A stretch of DNA of 64,000 nucleotides from Phenylobacterium sp. J426 (GTDB taxonomy: Bacteria > Pseudomonadota > Alphaproteobacteria > Caulobacterales > Caulobacteraceae). How positions within the stretch are numbered: the first letter of the stretch is position 1; each line of letters opens with the position of its first letter. The DNA lies in the NCBI RefSeq assembly GCF_024699945.1, contig NZ_JAJOMY010000002.1:124001-188000 (forward strand). The letters are read 5' to 3'. Positions 1 to 9,461 of the stretch are shown piece after piece. The position numbers and the translations under genes were made by a program. The notes below the pieces were generated by a model, which saw nothing but the letters and a program-made list of their open reading frames with translations, was not told the DNA's origin and ran no database searches.

Positions 1-171
1 CCACCCAGGGATCACGGCAAGGCGGAAGGCGCGCTGCCAGAGCTCCATCGGGCGACCGTCCGCCATCTGCTGCGCCACTTCAAGCGCGGCCTCGTCGGAC
101 GCGGCTTCAATATCCGCGGCCTGTTGGATGTGGCCATCGCGCCCCAGGAAGTACAGCCGGTAATCGGGCAT
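1..171 (-). CDS. Small hypothetical protein, 3' end outside window
   Basis: The reading frame starts at an ATG at 171 and stays open to the left edge, giving 57 codons with no stop. It begins MPDYRLYFLGRDGHIQ and later has a GRPMELWQRA segment. This is the style of short alphaproteobacterial orphan proteins with an acidic helix followed by an MELWQRA-like motif. No function is assigned. It is co-oriented with the next small gene at 224-388. Confidence 0.6.
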   Translation of the reverse strand, partial: MPDYRLYFLGRDGHIQQAADIEAASDEAALEVAQQMADGRPMELWQRAFRLAVIPGW

Positions 172-223
172 AAGCCCACCATTGCACAGATCAAGGGGTT
201 GTCTGTCGCCTGGGCGACAGCCA

Positions 224-388
224 TTACGCGCCGCGCTTCAGGTCACTTCGTGCCTGTTCAGAGAGCACACGCCATCCCGCAGCAACCTTCTCGAATGCTC
301 GGCGCTGATCCGCGTCGGGCAAGCGACGCGCCTGCTCTTCCGCCTCCTCGGCTCGGCGATCGTACTCCGCGATGCGATCCAACGCCAT
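224..388 (-). CDS. Small hypothetical helical protein (AEYD/AAGWR type)
   Basis: A 54-residue protein starting at the ATG at 388. A GAGGTGGA ribosome binding site directly upstream decides this start over a longer in-frame extension. The sequence is charged and predicted helical, with an AEYDRRAEEAEEQA segment and then EKVAAGWRVLSEQA. The same pattern (AEYExxA ... LASGWRDLA) occurs in the small gene at 11230-11409, so the two look like distant members of one short family. The function is unknown. Confidence 0.6.
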   Translation of the reverse strand: MALDRIAEYDRRAEEAEEQARRLPDADQRRAFEKVAAGWRVLSEQARSDLKRGA

Positions 389-517
389 TCCACCTCGCCC
401 GCTACTCCCGGCTCGGCCCGTTCCCGCAGCAACCCGCAAGGGCGGGGTGCGGTTTCGGCGACGTGCCTGAACCTCCGCCAGTGACGGCCGAATTCCAATC
501 GCTGCGCTAGGCTCCGC

Positions 518-1447
518 TCACTCAGCCTGGAGCACTCGGCCCTCCCGCTCTCGGAGGAAGTTGTGCGCCTGCGTCGCCGCGATGGCGCCATGACCAATCG
601 CGACGCTGATCTGGTCGAGGGCCTCGACCACATCGCCGGCTGCGAACAGCCCGGGAATGGGGAGACGCTGGCAGGCATCGGTGGGGATGCAGCCGCCCTC
701 GGACAAAGTCAGGCCGAGCTGAGCTGCGAGCTCCGACCTCGGGCTGGCGCCCAGGGCGGGATAGAGCACGTCGAAGGTGAGCCGGCGCCCATCGCTCAGC
801 TCCACCTCCATGGCCTGCGGTCCGGGTCGGAAGGCGGCCACCGGCGCATCGAGCACCTCGACGCCGGCCGTAGCCAGTTCCCGGCGCTGAGCGTCAGAGA
901 GTTCGCAGCCCTCGCGGGTCAATAGAGTGAGATGCTTGGAGTAGTGGCGCAGGAATAGGGCTTCGCGGGCGCCATGCGTGCTGCTTCCCAATACGGCCAC
1001 GCGCTTTCCCGTCGCTTCGTAGCCATCGCAAATCGGGCAGTAGCGAAGACAGGCGGAACAGATCGCGTCTTCGTGGTCCGCCTCCGGCAGATCGATCTGG
1101 TTCAGCCGTACCCCCGTCGCAAGGATGACCGAGGCCGCCCGGTAGCGGCTGTGGGCCCCTTGTGCGGCGAAACCCTCCTCCTCGTCGTGAGCGAGCGTCT
1201 GAATTTCATCTTGCCGGAGCACGGCGCCATAGAGTTCGGCCTGCTCCCGCATCTGCCGCAGGAGATCGGGACCGGCAATCCCGCCAGGAAACCCCGGAAC
1301 ATTGTGCGTGAGCGGGATGCGCGCTGCGCGGCTGGCGCCGTCGTGAACGACCAGAACCTTTCGCCTGTACCGCGCGAGATATACGGCCGCTGTCAGACCC
1401 GCGGGGCCTGCGCCGACAATGAGGACATCGCAGTTTTCGACCGGCAT
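518..1447 (-). CDS. Thioredoxin-reductase-like FAD/NAD(P)H oxidoreductase
   Basis: A 309-residue flavoprotein of the thioredoxin reductase family. The N-terminal FAD-binding motif VGAGPAGL is at residues 11-18. The redox pair is in CPICDG (C137/C140) inside the NAD(P)H domain, in place of the usual CATCDG. The closing FAD motif reads LFAAGDVV. The start at 1447 is chosen over an upstream ATG because AGGAGG lies about 10 nt before it and the extension lacks coding character. The gene diverges from the hemerythrin gene across a two-sided EcfG-type promoter (1527-1553), which suggests stress induction. The electron acceptor cannot be read from the sequence. It may be a cytosolic disulfide reductase or an orphan flavoprotein. 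Confidence 0.85.
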   Translation of the reverse strand: MPVENCDVLIVGAGPAGLTAAVYLARYRRKVLVVHDGASRAARIPLTHNVPGFPGGIAGPDLLRQMREQAELYGAVLRQDEIQTLAHDEEEGFAAQGAHSRYRAASVILATGVRLNQIDLPEADHEDAICSACLRYCPICDGYEATGKRVAVLGSSTHGAREALFLRHYSKHLTLLTREGCELSDAQRRELATAGVEVLDAPVAAFRPGPQAMEVELSDGRRLTFDVLYPALGASPRSELAAQLGLTLSEGGCIPTDACQRLPIPGLFAAGDVVEALDQISVAIGHGAIAATQAHNFLREREGRVLQAE

Positions 1448-1526
1448 CGGCTCCGCCTCCTGGCGGCCTGGGAATTCATGTTTGGGGAGCAGGATCGGCG
1501 CGTCGCCAGGTCCCGCGATCGCACCG

Positions 1527-1553
1527 GGAACGCCGCGGTCAGGCGCCCGTTCC
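1527..1553. promoter_or_regulatory. Two-sided EcfG-type promoter (GGAAC-N16-CGTT on both strands)
   Basis: On the plus strand GGAAC at 1527-1531 is followed after exactly 16 nt by CGTT at 1548-1551, 26 nt before the hemerythrin ATG. On the minus strand GGAAC (1553-1549) and CGTT (1532-1529) are also 16 nt apart, and they read toward the flavoprotein gene with a leader of about 75 nt. The two promoters overlap because the outer bases form an inverted repeat GGAACG...CGTTCC. The consensus is that of EcfG/SigT general-stress sigma factors in alphaproteobacteria. Activity is inferred. Confidence 0.7.
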
Positions 1554-1577
1554 TTCGCAGACTGGATGGAGGGCAAA

Positions 1578-2102
1578 ATGGCCAAATCAGACAAACCCGA
1601 TGCGATCGCGCTTCTGAAGGCGGATCACCGCAAGGTGGAGGAGCTGTTCGCCGAGTTCGAAGGGGCCAAGGGCGATGGCAAGAAGCGCAAGCTCGCTGAG
1701 CAGATCTGCCTTGAGCTCACCGTCCACACCAAGATTGAAGAGGACATCTTCTATCCCGCCTGCAAGGGCAAGATTGAAGAGGACCTGCTTGGGGAGGCCT
1801 ATGTCGAGCACGACAGCGCCAAGGTGCTCATCGCCGAGATCGAAGCCGGCGGGCCGGACGACGAATTCTACGACGCCAAGGTGAAGGTGCTCTCTGAGAT
1901 GATCGAGCACCACGTCGAGGAAGAGGAGAAGCGTTCGGAGGGGATGTTCGCGCAGGCCCGCGCCGCCGGCCTGGATATGGACGCCCTTGGGGAAGCCATG
2001 GCGTCCCGTAAAACCGAACTGATGGCCGAGTACAAAGCCACCGGACTTCCCACGCCCGAGACGCCCACTCTCGACAACACGAGCCTCGGGCCGATGGCGT
2101 GA
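1578..2102 (+). CDS. Hemerythrin-domain protein
   Basis: A 174-residue four-helix-bundle protein that should bind a non-haem di-iron centre. The ligand-type motifs appear in order: LLKADHRKVEELF, LTVHTKIEEDIFYPA, YVEHD and MIEHHVEEEE. The ATG at 1578 is preferred over one at 1566 because GGAGGG sits just upstream. Members of this family bind O2, NO or iron, or protect against oxidants. The exact role here is open. It is transcribed from the 1527-1551 promoter and overlaps the lipid kinase gene by GTGA, so the two are an operon. Confidence 0.9.
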   Translation: MAKSDKPDAIALLKADHRKVEELFAEFEGAKGDGKKRKLAEQICLELTVHTKIEEDIFYPACKGKIEEDLLGEAYVEHDSAKVLIAEIEAGGPDDEFYDAKVKVLSEMIEHHVEEEEKRSEGMFAQARAAGLDMDALGEAMASRKTELMAEYKATGLPTPETPTLDNTSLGPMA

Positions 2103-3079
2103 GCAGGCCCCCCGCGGAGGCCCCACAGGACCTCGACCTGCGATCGCGCACCATCGGCCTCCTTCTGAACACCGCCAGCGGGAGCTGCCGGGCCGAGTCA
2201 CGCCAGGAACTGGAGGACATTCTCGCCCAGGCCGGATTGCAGGCTTCGCACACCTGGTGCGGCGGCGGCGAGGAAATCCAGGCCGCCCTGGCGGCTGTCC
2301 ACAGCGGCGAGGTCGACCTGCTCGTTGTCCTCGGAGGAGATGGCACGATCCGCGCAGCGGCCGAGGCTTGCGCCAATCGCCAGGCGCTCCTGATCCCCTT
2401 GCCCGGCGGCACCATGAACATGCTGCCCCGCGCGCTCTATGGCGACGCCAGCTGGCAGGAGGCTCTGCGCGCGACCCTTGCCGCACCACGTTTGCAGCTC
2501 GTCCATGGCGGCAAGATCGGAGACGATCGCTTCTTCATCGCAGCGATCCTCGGCGCGCCATCCTTGTGGGCGGAGGCGCGCGAGGCCGTTCGCGAGGGAG
2601 ACATCTCCGAGGCCGCTCGCCGCAGCGTGGAAGCCCTGTCGCAGGCGTTCTCTGAGAAGGTCCGCTGCCAAGTCGACGGGCGCGATCACGGGGCCGTCGA
2701 GGCGGTTTCGCTCCTGTGTCCGCTGAACTCGGCGGCGCTGTCCGACGAGGAAGAGGTGTTCGAGGTGGCGGCCATCGACGCCGGCGGCCCTTTGGATGCG
2801 ATGCGGCTGGCGCTGACCGCGGTCCTGCGGAGCTGGCGCGAGGATGACGCCGTGCGGTGCAGCCGGGGGCGCGCCGTTGAGCTTCACTCGGACGAGCCGA
2901 TCCCGGCGATCCTCGATGGCGAAACCTTCTCGTTTGGCTCGAGCGTGAAGGTCGAGTTCGCGCCCCGCTCCATCGCCGCCATCGTCCCCGGTCGCCCAGC
3001 GGCTGCAAGCCTGGAGCCTGACGCTCTACTCACGGCGCCCCTCCAAGGCCCAAAACCCCGCTCTGGATCGGCATCGTGA
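2099..3079 (+). CDS. Diacylglycerol/sphingosine-type lipid kinase
   Basis: A 326-residue protein of the DAGK/LCB5 lipid kinase family. The nucleotide-binding signature LGGDGTIRAA lies near residue 82 and a LPGGTMNM motif follows. Both are typical of the catalytic domain that phosphorylates diacylglycerol or related lipids at the membrane. The GTG start overlaps the hemerythrin stop, so translation is probably coupled. The C-terminal half is less conserved but keeps the expected length. The likely substrate is a diacylglycerol or other lipid alcohol and cannot be fixed from sequence. Confidence 0.85.
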   Translation: MSRPPAEAPQDLDLRSRTIGLLLNTASGSCRAESRQELEDILAQAGLQASHTWCGGGEEIQAALAAVHSGEVDLLVVLGGDGTIRAAAEACANRQALLIPLPGGTMNMLPRALYGDASWQEALRATLAAPRLQLVHGGKIGDDRFFIAAILGAPSLWAEAREAVREGDISEAARRSVEALSQAFSEKVRCQVDGRDHGAVEAVSLLCPLNSAALSDEEEVFEVAAIDAGGPLDAMRLALTAVLRSWREDDAVRCSRGRAVELHSDEPIPAILDGETFSFGSSVKVEFAPRSIAAIVPGRPAAASLEPDALLTAPLQGPKPRSGSAS

Positions 3080-3189
3080 CGGCCTCGGGGCTGAGCGCCG
3101 CGTAGTTTTACGCCGATGTCCGAAGCTCTCGGATCGCCTAGCGTCCGAGGCGAGCCTGCGGTCTGCGGCGAGCGCATCCGAGGCTCCGA

Positions 3190-3218
3190 CCCCGCGCCGT
3201 TCCGGAGATGGCGCGGGG
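3190..3218. terminator. GC hairpin between convergent genes
   Basis: A perfect 9-bp stem, CCCCGCGCC (3190-3198) with GGCGCGGGG (3210-3218), and an 11-nt loop lie in the 180-bp gap between the convergent lipid kinase and Crp/Fnr genes. There is no T tract on either strand, so it is only a possible two-way pause or terminator structure. Confidence 0.3.
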
Positions 3219-3259
3219 CCGCTCTGCGGCGCGTTCGCGTCGCCCCGGGGGTCGCCCCT

Positions 3260-3928
3260 CTAGGCCGCGGGGCGCCGCGGCGCAGACGTGAAATGGGACG
3301 TGGCGGCCAAGCGCTCAGGGTCGAGCAGGGTCACGTGGCCGAGCCGCAGGACGATCAACCCGTCGCGCCGCAACTGCTGCAGGACACGTTCGGTGTGCAA
3401 CACGCTGAGGCCGAGGACGTCGGACAGCATCGCCTGGGTCAAGGGCAGTAGGATCGTGGCCCCAGACGTCAGGCCGCCCCCTCCCGCCCTCTCATACAGG
3501 TCGAGCAGCAGATGGCCCATGCGCTCGATCGCCGTAAGGCGGCCCAGCCGCAGGATCTGAGCGCCCGCCCACCGGCGATCCTCCCGGGCCGACTGGCGCA
3601 GGAGAGCGGCCAGGCCAGTGTCAACGCCGATCCTGCCGTCGAGCGCGGTGGCGTCGCCCAACGGCGACGCGCGCACCCGTGTCAGGGCCAACAGCTCGCC
3701 CGGCCCCGCGTCGTCGATGTGCGGCGCTTCGCAAAGATCGCCCGGCACGTAGAGGCGCAGGATCTGGCGGCGCCCATCGGATAAGGTAACCGCCTGCGCC
3801 GCCCATCCGAACGCGAGCCGCCAGAGACGAGGGCCGGCTGCATGGGATACCGCGATGACCTCCCCGACCCGATAGTGAGCGTCGCGCGCCGGCGCGGAAG
3901 GTTCGACCGGTGCGTTCTCAATCTTCAC
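3260..3928 (-). CDS. Crp/Fnr-family transcription regulator
   Basis: About 222 residues. The N-terminal part is a beta-roll-like sensor domain (RQILRLYVPGDLCEAP resembles the cNMP-binding fold). The C-terminal winged helix contains LTQAMLSDVLGLSVLHTERV followed by LQQLRRDGLI. No Fnr-type cysteine cluster is visible. The GTG at 3928 is chosen because GAGGAG lies 7 nt upstream. A GTG at 3985 would add 19 poorly coding residues. Short Crp/Fnr proteins of this kind are common in Caulobacterales. The ligand is unknown. Confidence 0.8.
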   Translation of the reverse strand: MKIENAPVEPSAPARDAHYRVGEVIAVSHAAGPRLWRLAFGWAAQAVTLSDGRRQILRLYVPGDLCEAPHIDDAGPGELLALTRVRASPLGDATALDGRIGVDTGLAALLRQSAREDRRWAGAQILRLGRLTAIERMGHLLLDLYERAGGGGLTSGATILLPLTQAMLSDVLGLSVLHTERVLQQLRRDGLIVLRLGHVTLLDPERLAATSHFTSAPRRPAA

Positions 3929-4194
3929 CGGCGCGCTCCTCGCTCCGCGCCTGTGTAGCTGAAGCGGTTCTCCGTCGTCCGCCACAAAGGTTAAGCCGTA
4001 GTCCGGAGAGGTGTGAACTGGACCGGCGGCGCCTGACCCGCGCTGGATGACGCGTGCCGGTCCCAGCCCGCCGCGCTCGGAAGGCGCAAGGAAGATCGGT
4101 CGGCGGATCGCTGTGCGGCGCGCGCGGCATGTGGCGCTGCGCGGCAGCGATCAGGGCGCCCGGACGAGGACCTGATCGGCCGGGGCGAGCGGAT

Positions 4195-4220
4195 GGAACC
4201 TGCTCCAAGTCCCGGCGGTT
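4195..4220 (+). promoter_or_regulatory. Possible EcfG-type promoter (GGAAC-N17-GGTT)
   Basis: GGAAC at 4195-4199 is followed after 17 nt by GGTT at 4217-4220, one base from the CGTT consensus. It stands in a region without a gene and about 75 nt before a strong terminator, so it would drive a short RNA. Confidence 0.4.
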
Positions 4221-4226
4221 GAAGAG

Positions 4227-4301
4227 CTACTGCGGGAGTTCGGGCCGCAGCGTCGGAAGCTGGCCCATCGGACGTCGACGCCGCCGATGGGCCATTTTTT
4301 T
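4227..4301 (+). ncRNA. Candidate stress-induced small RNA
   Basis: No protein-coding frame is credible between 3986 and 4629, yet this stretch has an EcfG-like promoter (4195-4220) followed by an intrinsic terminator (4261-4301). The predicted transcript is about 75 nt and ends in an 11-bp hairpin plus T7. Stress-sigma-dependent small RNAs are known in Caulobacter (for example GsrN), but no sequence match is claimed. The start point is inferred from the promoter position. Confidence 0.4.
4261..4301 (+). terminator. Intrinsic terminator
   Basis: A perfect 11-bp stem, TGGCCCATCGG (4261-4271) with CCGATGGGCCA (4284-4294), is followed at once by seven T residues (4295-4301). Only the plus strand has the T tract. 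No annotated gene precedes it on this strand, which is the main argument for the small RNA. Confidence 0.8.
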
Positions 4302-4629
4302 GGGCCGCGAGGGGCAGCGACGCGCGATCCGACCGCAGGTCAACGCGCCGATCGTCTTCGCCTCCAGTGCGCCGGTTCGTCCGTCAGAGCCGTGACGAAA
4401 CGCCTCCAAGCGCGGGACCACACCAGCCGCCCGACCGACGCCGGCAGAACCATGACGAGGCCTTTCGCTGCGCCGGGCTGTTCGAGGGCGCTGATGTTTG
4501 CGGTCGAGGCGGCCGGTCCTCGGTCAGGGATTCCGAAGCGCCGTGTCTGGTGGATCGCCAGCTAGACGCTTGATCCCCGGACGGCACAGCCGCTAGGCAG
4601 ATCGCCTCCTCCCGCTCGACAGGATCGTC

Positions 4630-7600
4630 ATGCCGCAGCCCCGCTCCCGCCCGGCGCAAGCTCATCGCTCGGCCGCCGACATCTGGACCGGGCTGGGCCT
4701 TGCGGCCGCCCTCATCTTCTTTGTCGTCAGCGGCGCCCTCGCCTACGCCAACATCCAGACGCTCCGCGCGAACAACAGGATGATCACGCAGACCCACGAC
4801 GTCATCGTGGCCCTCGACGCGGTCCTGTTAACGCTGCAGGACGCGGAGACGGGACAGCGCGGCTACCTGCTCACCGGCGAGGAGCCGTACCTGGCCCCCT
4901 ACCAGAGCGCCACCGCCGAAGTGGCTTCGCGCGTGGAAGCGCTGGCCGGGCTCACGCGCGATAACCCCACCCAGCAGACGAACGTCGCGCAGCTGCGCCT
5001 GCACGTGAACGCCAAGCTCAAGGAACTCCGAGAAGCCATCCAAGCGCGCCGTACGGAAGGCCCCGCCCAGGCGCTCGCGATCGTGACCTCGGACCGGGGC
5101 AAGGCCGAGATGGATGCGATCCGCAGTCGCGTGGAGGTCATGCGCGCCGAGGAGAAGCGCCTGCGTCGCTTGCGGCTGGCGGACATGGAGGCGGCGTCGG
5201 CCGCCGCGGTGATCAGCGGGATCGTCTCCGCCCTCGTCGGCGCGGGGCTCGCGGTGGCTGTCGCCCTGCTCGTCCGCCGCAACGTCCAGGCCCGGGCGCG
5301 CCAGGAGTGGCTGCAATCCGGCCAGGTGGGACTGGCGGACGCGATGATGGGCGACAAGTCGGTCGAGGAGCTTTCCGACGGCATCCTCGCGTTCCTGAGC
5401 CGCTACCTCGGGTTCCAGGCCGGCGCGCTGTTCAAGGGCGACGCCGGCGGCTTCGTGCGAACCGCGACGCTGGGCGTGCCCGCCGACGCCGACGTGCCCC
5501 TCGCCTTCAAGGCCAGGGAAGGCCTCCTGGGGCAAGTGGCCGCCGACGCACGCTCCGTGATCCTTGCGGACATCCCCGACGGCTACCTCACGCTGGGCTC
5601 AGCCTTCGGGCGGGACAAGCCGCGCCACCTGATCATCCTGCCGACCCTGGCCGATGGCGTGGTCAACGGCGTGATCGAACTGGGTTTCCTGCGCGAGGTG
5701 AACCCGTTGACGCGGCAACTCCTCGACCAATCGGCGCCCGCCATGGGAGTGGCGCTGCGCTCGGCGAAGTACCGCAACGAGCTCCAGAACGCACTCGAAG
5801 AGACGCAGCGCCAGGCCGAGGAGCTGCAGGTGCAGAGCGAGGAGCTCCGCGTCTCCAATGAGGAGCTCGAGGAACAGGGCCGGGCGCTGAAGGAGTCCCA
5901 GGTCCGGCTGGAACAGCAGCAGGTCGAACTCGAACAGACCAACAGCCAGCTCGAGGAGCAGGCCCAGACCCTGGACACGCAGCGCGGCCACCTGGAGCGG
6001 GTGGCCGCCGACCTCAAGCAGAAGGCCGGAGAGCTTGAGCAGGCGAGCCGCTACAAGTCGGACTTCCTGGCCAACATGAGCCACGAGCTGCGCACCCCGC
6101 TCAACTCGCTGCTCATCCTCTCCAAGCTCCTGGGGGACAACGCCGACGGCAACCTGTCGGACACCCAGGTGGAATACGCCCGGACGATCGAGTCTTCGGG
6201 CAACGACCTCCTCCTGCTGATCAACGACATCCTCGACCTCTCGAAGATCGAGGCCGGCCATCTGCGCATCCAGCCGGAGAACGTCCCGCTGCGCCGTCTG
6301 GCCGCGGACCTGAAGCAGGTGTTCGCGCCGGTGGCCGAGACGCGCGGCCTAGGTTTCGAGATCGAGATCGGCGAGGGCGTCCCGCCCGCCCTCGAGACCG
6401 ACCGTCAGAGGCTGGAGCAGATCCTCAAGAACCTGCTCTCCAACGCCTTCAAGTTCACCGAAGCGGGACAGGTGAAGTTGACCGTGGCCCCGTCCGGCCC
6501 CGGGCGCGTGGCATTCGCCGTCTCCGACACCGGCATCGGCATCTCGGCGGAACAGCAGGCGAGCATCTTCGAAGCCTTCCGACAGGCCGACGGCACGATC
6601 AGCCGCAGGTACGGCGGCACGGGGCTCGGCCTCTCCATTTCCCGGGAACTGACCCGCCTGCTCGGCGGCGAGATCCGCCTTCAGAGCGAACCCGGCGCCG
6701 GCAGCACCTTCACCTTGACCCTGCCGCTCGTCCATGACGCCGCCGCGGTCGGGGGGCTGCACCGACGCCGGCGCCGGCCGACGCCCCGGAGCCTGCGCCC
6801 GCGCCGCCGATGGTGCGGAAGCCCGTCACGGCCGACCTCGAAGACGACCGCGACGCGCTCACCGCCGCACGGCGGCTGCTGCTGGTGATCGAGGACGATC
6901 CCGCCTTCGCAACCATCGTGCGGGACCTGTCGCGGGAGCTGGGCTTCCAATGCATCGTCGCGAACACCGCGCAGCAGGCCTTGACCCTGGCGCAGGAGCA
7001 CCGGCCGAACGCCATCGTGCTCGACGTCGGCCTGCCGGACCAGTCGGGTCTCACCGTCCTCGATCGCCTCAAGCAGGACGACCAGACCCGGCACATCCCG
7101 ATCCACGTCGTCTCGGCCGCCGATCACACGCAGACGGCGCTCGCCCTGGGCGCGGTCGGCTATCTCGTGAAGCCGGTCCGCCGCGAGCAGCTCGCCGACG
7201 TGCTGCGGGGCCTGGAATCGAAACTGACCCGCGGCGTGCGACGCGTGCTGGTCGTGGAGGACGATCCCGTGCAGCGAGATGCCGTGCGTGCGCTGCTCTC
7301 GTCCAACGACGTTGAGACGGTGGGCGTCGGCACAGCCGCCGATTGCCTCGCCCAGCTGAGCGGCGAGACCTTCGACTGCATGGTGCTCGATCTCACCCTG
7401 CCCGACGCCTCCGGCTACGCCCTCCTGGAAACCCTCAGCGCGGGGGAGCACGCCTTCCCGCCCGTGATCGTTTACACCGGCCACGACCTGACGCCCGATG
7501 AAGAACAGCGGCTGCGCCGCTATTCCAGCTCGATCATCATCAAGGGCGCGAAGTCGCCCGAACGCCTGCTCGACGAAGTGTCGCTGTTCCTCCACCAGGT

Positions 7601-8054
7601 CGTCGCCGAGCTGCCGCCCGAGCAGCAGAAGATGATCCGCAAGGCCCGCAGCCGCGACGCGGTGCTGGAAGGCCGCCGAATCCTCATCGTCGAGGACGAC
7701 GTGCGCAACGTCTTCTCGCTGACGGGGATCCTCGAGCCCCGCGGCGCGGTCGTGCAGATCGCGCGCAACGGCCAGGAGGCGATCGATGCGCTGCAGCAGG
7801 CCGAGGCCGATCCCGCCCGCGCGGTGGACCTCGTGCTGATGGACGTGATGATGCCGGTGAAGGACGGCCTTGCCGCCACCCAGGAGATCCGGCGCGATCC
7901 GCGTTTCCGCGATCTGCCCATCGTGATGCTCACCGCCAAGGCGATGCCGGACGACCAGGCGCGCTGCCTGGCGGCGGGCGCAAACGACTACATGGCCAAG
8001 CCCATAGACGTGGACAAGCTCCTCTCACTGGTCCGGGTGTGGATGCCGCGATGA
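4630..8054 (+). CDS. CHASE3-GAF hybrid histidine kinase with three receivers (frameshifted)
   Basis: The first part (4630 to about 6750) has a membrane segment near residues 20-40, a CHASE3-like periplasmic region (LQDAETGQRGYLLTG), a second membrane segment, a GAF domain, a long coiled coil of EEL/QQ repeats, a HisKA domain (MSHELRTPL, H485) and a HATPase with DTGIGI and GGTGLGLS. The second part (about 6738-8054, in another frame) opens with a Pro-Ala linker and carries three receivers with VIEDD, VVEDD and IVEDD starts. The switch falls in G6 at 6751-6756. Four or seven G would join the frames into one protein of about 1140 residues, a known alphaproteobacterial architecture. It heads an operon with cheR, cheB and a receiver-kinase gene. 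Confidence 0.85.
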
Positions 8055-8064
8055 GCTGCCGCCG

Positions 8065-8889
8065 ATGACCGACAGCGTCGAGGACCTGGAGATCCAGCTG
8101 CTGCTGGAGGCGCTCTTTGGGCGCTACCACTATGACTTCCGCAACTACGCCCGGGCCTCGATCAAGCGCCGGATCACCCAGGCGCGCCAGAACCTGGGCT
8201 TCGCGAGCGTCTCAGCCCTGCAGGCCAGCCTGCTGCACGATCCGGCCACCCTCGCGGCGCTGCTCGGCTACCTCACCGTCCAGGTGAGCGAGATGTTCCG
8301 AGACCCGTCCTACTTCCGCGCGCTGCGCGAGAAGGTGCTGCCGCACCTTCGCACCTATCCCTCGCTGAAGGTCTGGGTGGCGGGTTGCAGCCACGGCGAG
8401 GAGCTCTATTCGCTGGCCGTGCTCTTCCGTGAGGAAGGCCTGCATGAGCGGACACTGTTCTACGCCACCGACATCAACCCCGAGGCGCTGCGCGCGGCCG
8501 AAGCCGGCGTCTACCCGCTCGACCGGATGCGCAAGTTCACTGAGAACCATCAGAAGTCGGGCGCGAAGACATCGCTCTCCGACTACTATGTCGCCGACTA
8601 CGGCCGCGCGATCTTCGACAAGACGCTCCGCAGCCAGGTCGTCTTCTCGGACCACAGCCTGGCGACCGACGCCGTCTTTGCCGAGATGCACCTGATCTCC
8701 TGCCGTAACGTCCTCATCTACTTCGACCGCCCCCTGCAGGATCGGGTGCTGGGCCTCTTCCGGGACTCCCTTGCGCGGCAGGGCTTCCTGGGCCTGGGCG
8801 CCAAGGAAAGCCTCCGCTTCTCCAGCCATGCCGAAGCCTTCGCCGAGTTCGTGCGCGACGAGAAGATCTACCGCAGGCGCGAGCCATGA
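8065..8889 (+). CDS. cheR: CheR-type glutamate methyltransferase
   Basis: A 274-residue SAM-dependent methyltransferase of the CheR family. The N-terminal helical domain includes ARASIKRRITQA. The SAM-binding core has the motif VAGCSHGEELYSLA, ATDINPEAL and the ISCRNVLIYFD segment. CheR normally methylates glutamates on chemoreceptors, but no receptor gene is present in the window, so the substrate is unclear. It starts 10 nt after the hybrid kinase stop and overlaps cheB by ATGA, indicating one operon. Confidence 0.92.
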   Translation: MTDSVEDLEIQLLLEALFGRYHYDFRNYARASIKRRITQARQNLGFASVSALQASLLHDPATLAALLGYLTVQVSEMFRDPSYFRALREKVLPHLRTYPSLKVWVAGCSHGEELYSLAVLFREEGLHERTLFYATDINPEALRAAEAGVYPLDRMRKFTENHQKSGAKTSLSDYYVADYGRAIFDKTLRSQVVFSDHSLATDAVFAEMHLISCRNVLIYFDRPLQDRVLGLFRDSLARQGFLGLGAKESLRFSSHAEAFAEFVRDEKIYRRREP

Positions 8890-9461
8890 GCGCCGACCGG
8901 CCCCGGGCCGTGGCGATCGGCGGCTCGGCGGGGGCGGTGCAGGCCCTGCTGCAGATCCTCCCCGCGCTCCCGCACACGCTCCCCGTCCCCGTCCTGGTCG
9001 TGGTGCATGTGCCGCCCGATCGGGAGAATGCGCTCGTGCCCCTGCTCGCCGACCGTTGCCGCCTCGAGGTCAAGGAAGCCGAAGACAAGGAGCCGGCGCG
9101 TCCAGGCGTGGTGTATTTCGCGCCTTCGGACTATCACCTTCTTGTGGAGGCGGACGGTTCGCTCTCCCTGTCGTCGGACGAACTCGTGCACCACTCGCGC
9201 CCTTCCATCGACGTGCTGTTTGAAAGCGCCGCCGACGCGCTCGGTCCCGGCCTCGTGGCCATCGTGCTCACGGGCGCAAACCAGGACGGCGCCCGAGGCC
9301 TTCTGGCGGTCGCCAGGGCCGGCGGCACGGCGATCGTGGAGGATCCCGAGACCGCCACGGCCTCGGTGATGCCGGCGGCCGCGTGCGATGCGGCGCCGGG
9401 CGCCGCGGTCATGAGCCTGGACGCCATCGCCGCCCATCTCTCGGACCTGGGAACGCCATGA
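8886..9461 (+). CDS. cheB: CheB-type methylesterase domain without receiver
   Basis: A 191-residue catalytic domain of CheB. The expected triad is visible as S14 (GGSAGA), H41 (VVVHVPP) and D134 (LTGANQDGA). The N-terminal receiver that regulates classical CheB is missing, so control must come from a partner, probably one of the adjacent receivers. It overlaps cheR and the following gene by ATGA. The substrate would be methyl- or amido-glutamate on a receptor not found here, or on one of the neighbouring kinases. Confidence 0.92.
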   Translation: MSADRPRAVAIGGSAGAVQALLQILPALPHTLPVPVLVVVHVPPDRENALVPLLADRCRLEVKEAEDKEPARPGVVYFAPSDYHLLVEADGSLSLSSDELVHHSRPSIDVLFESAADALGPGLVAIVLTGANQDGARGLLAVARAGGTAIVEDPETATASVMPAAACDAAPGAAVMSLDAIAAHLSDLGTP

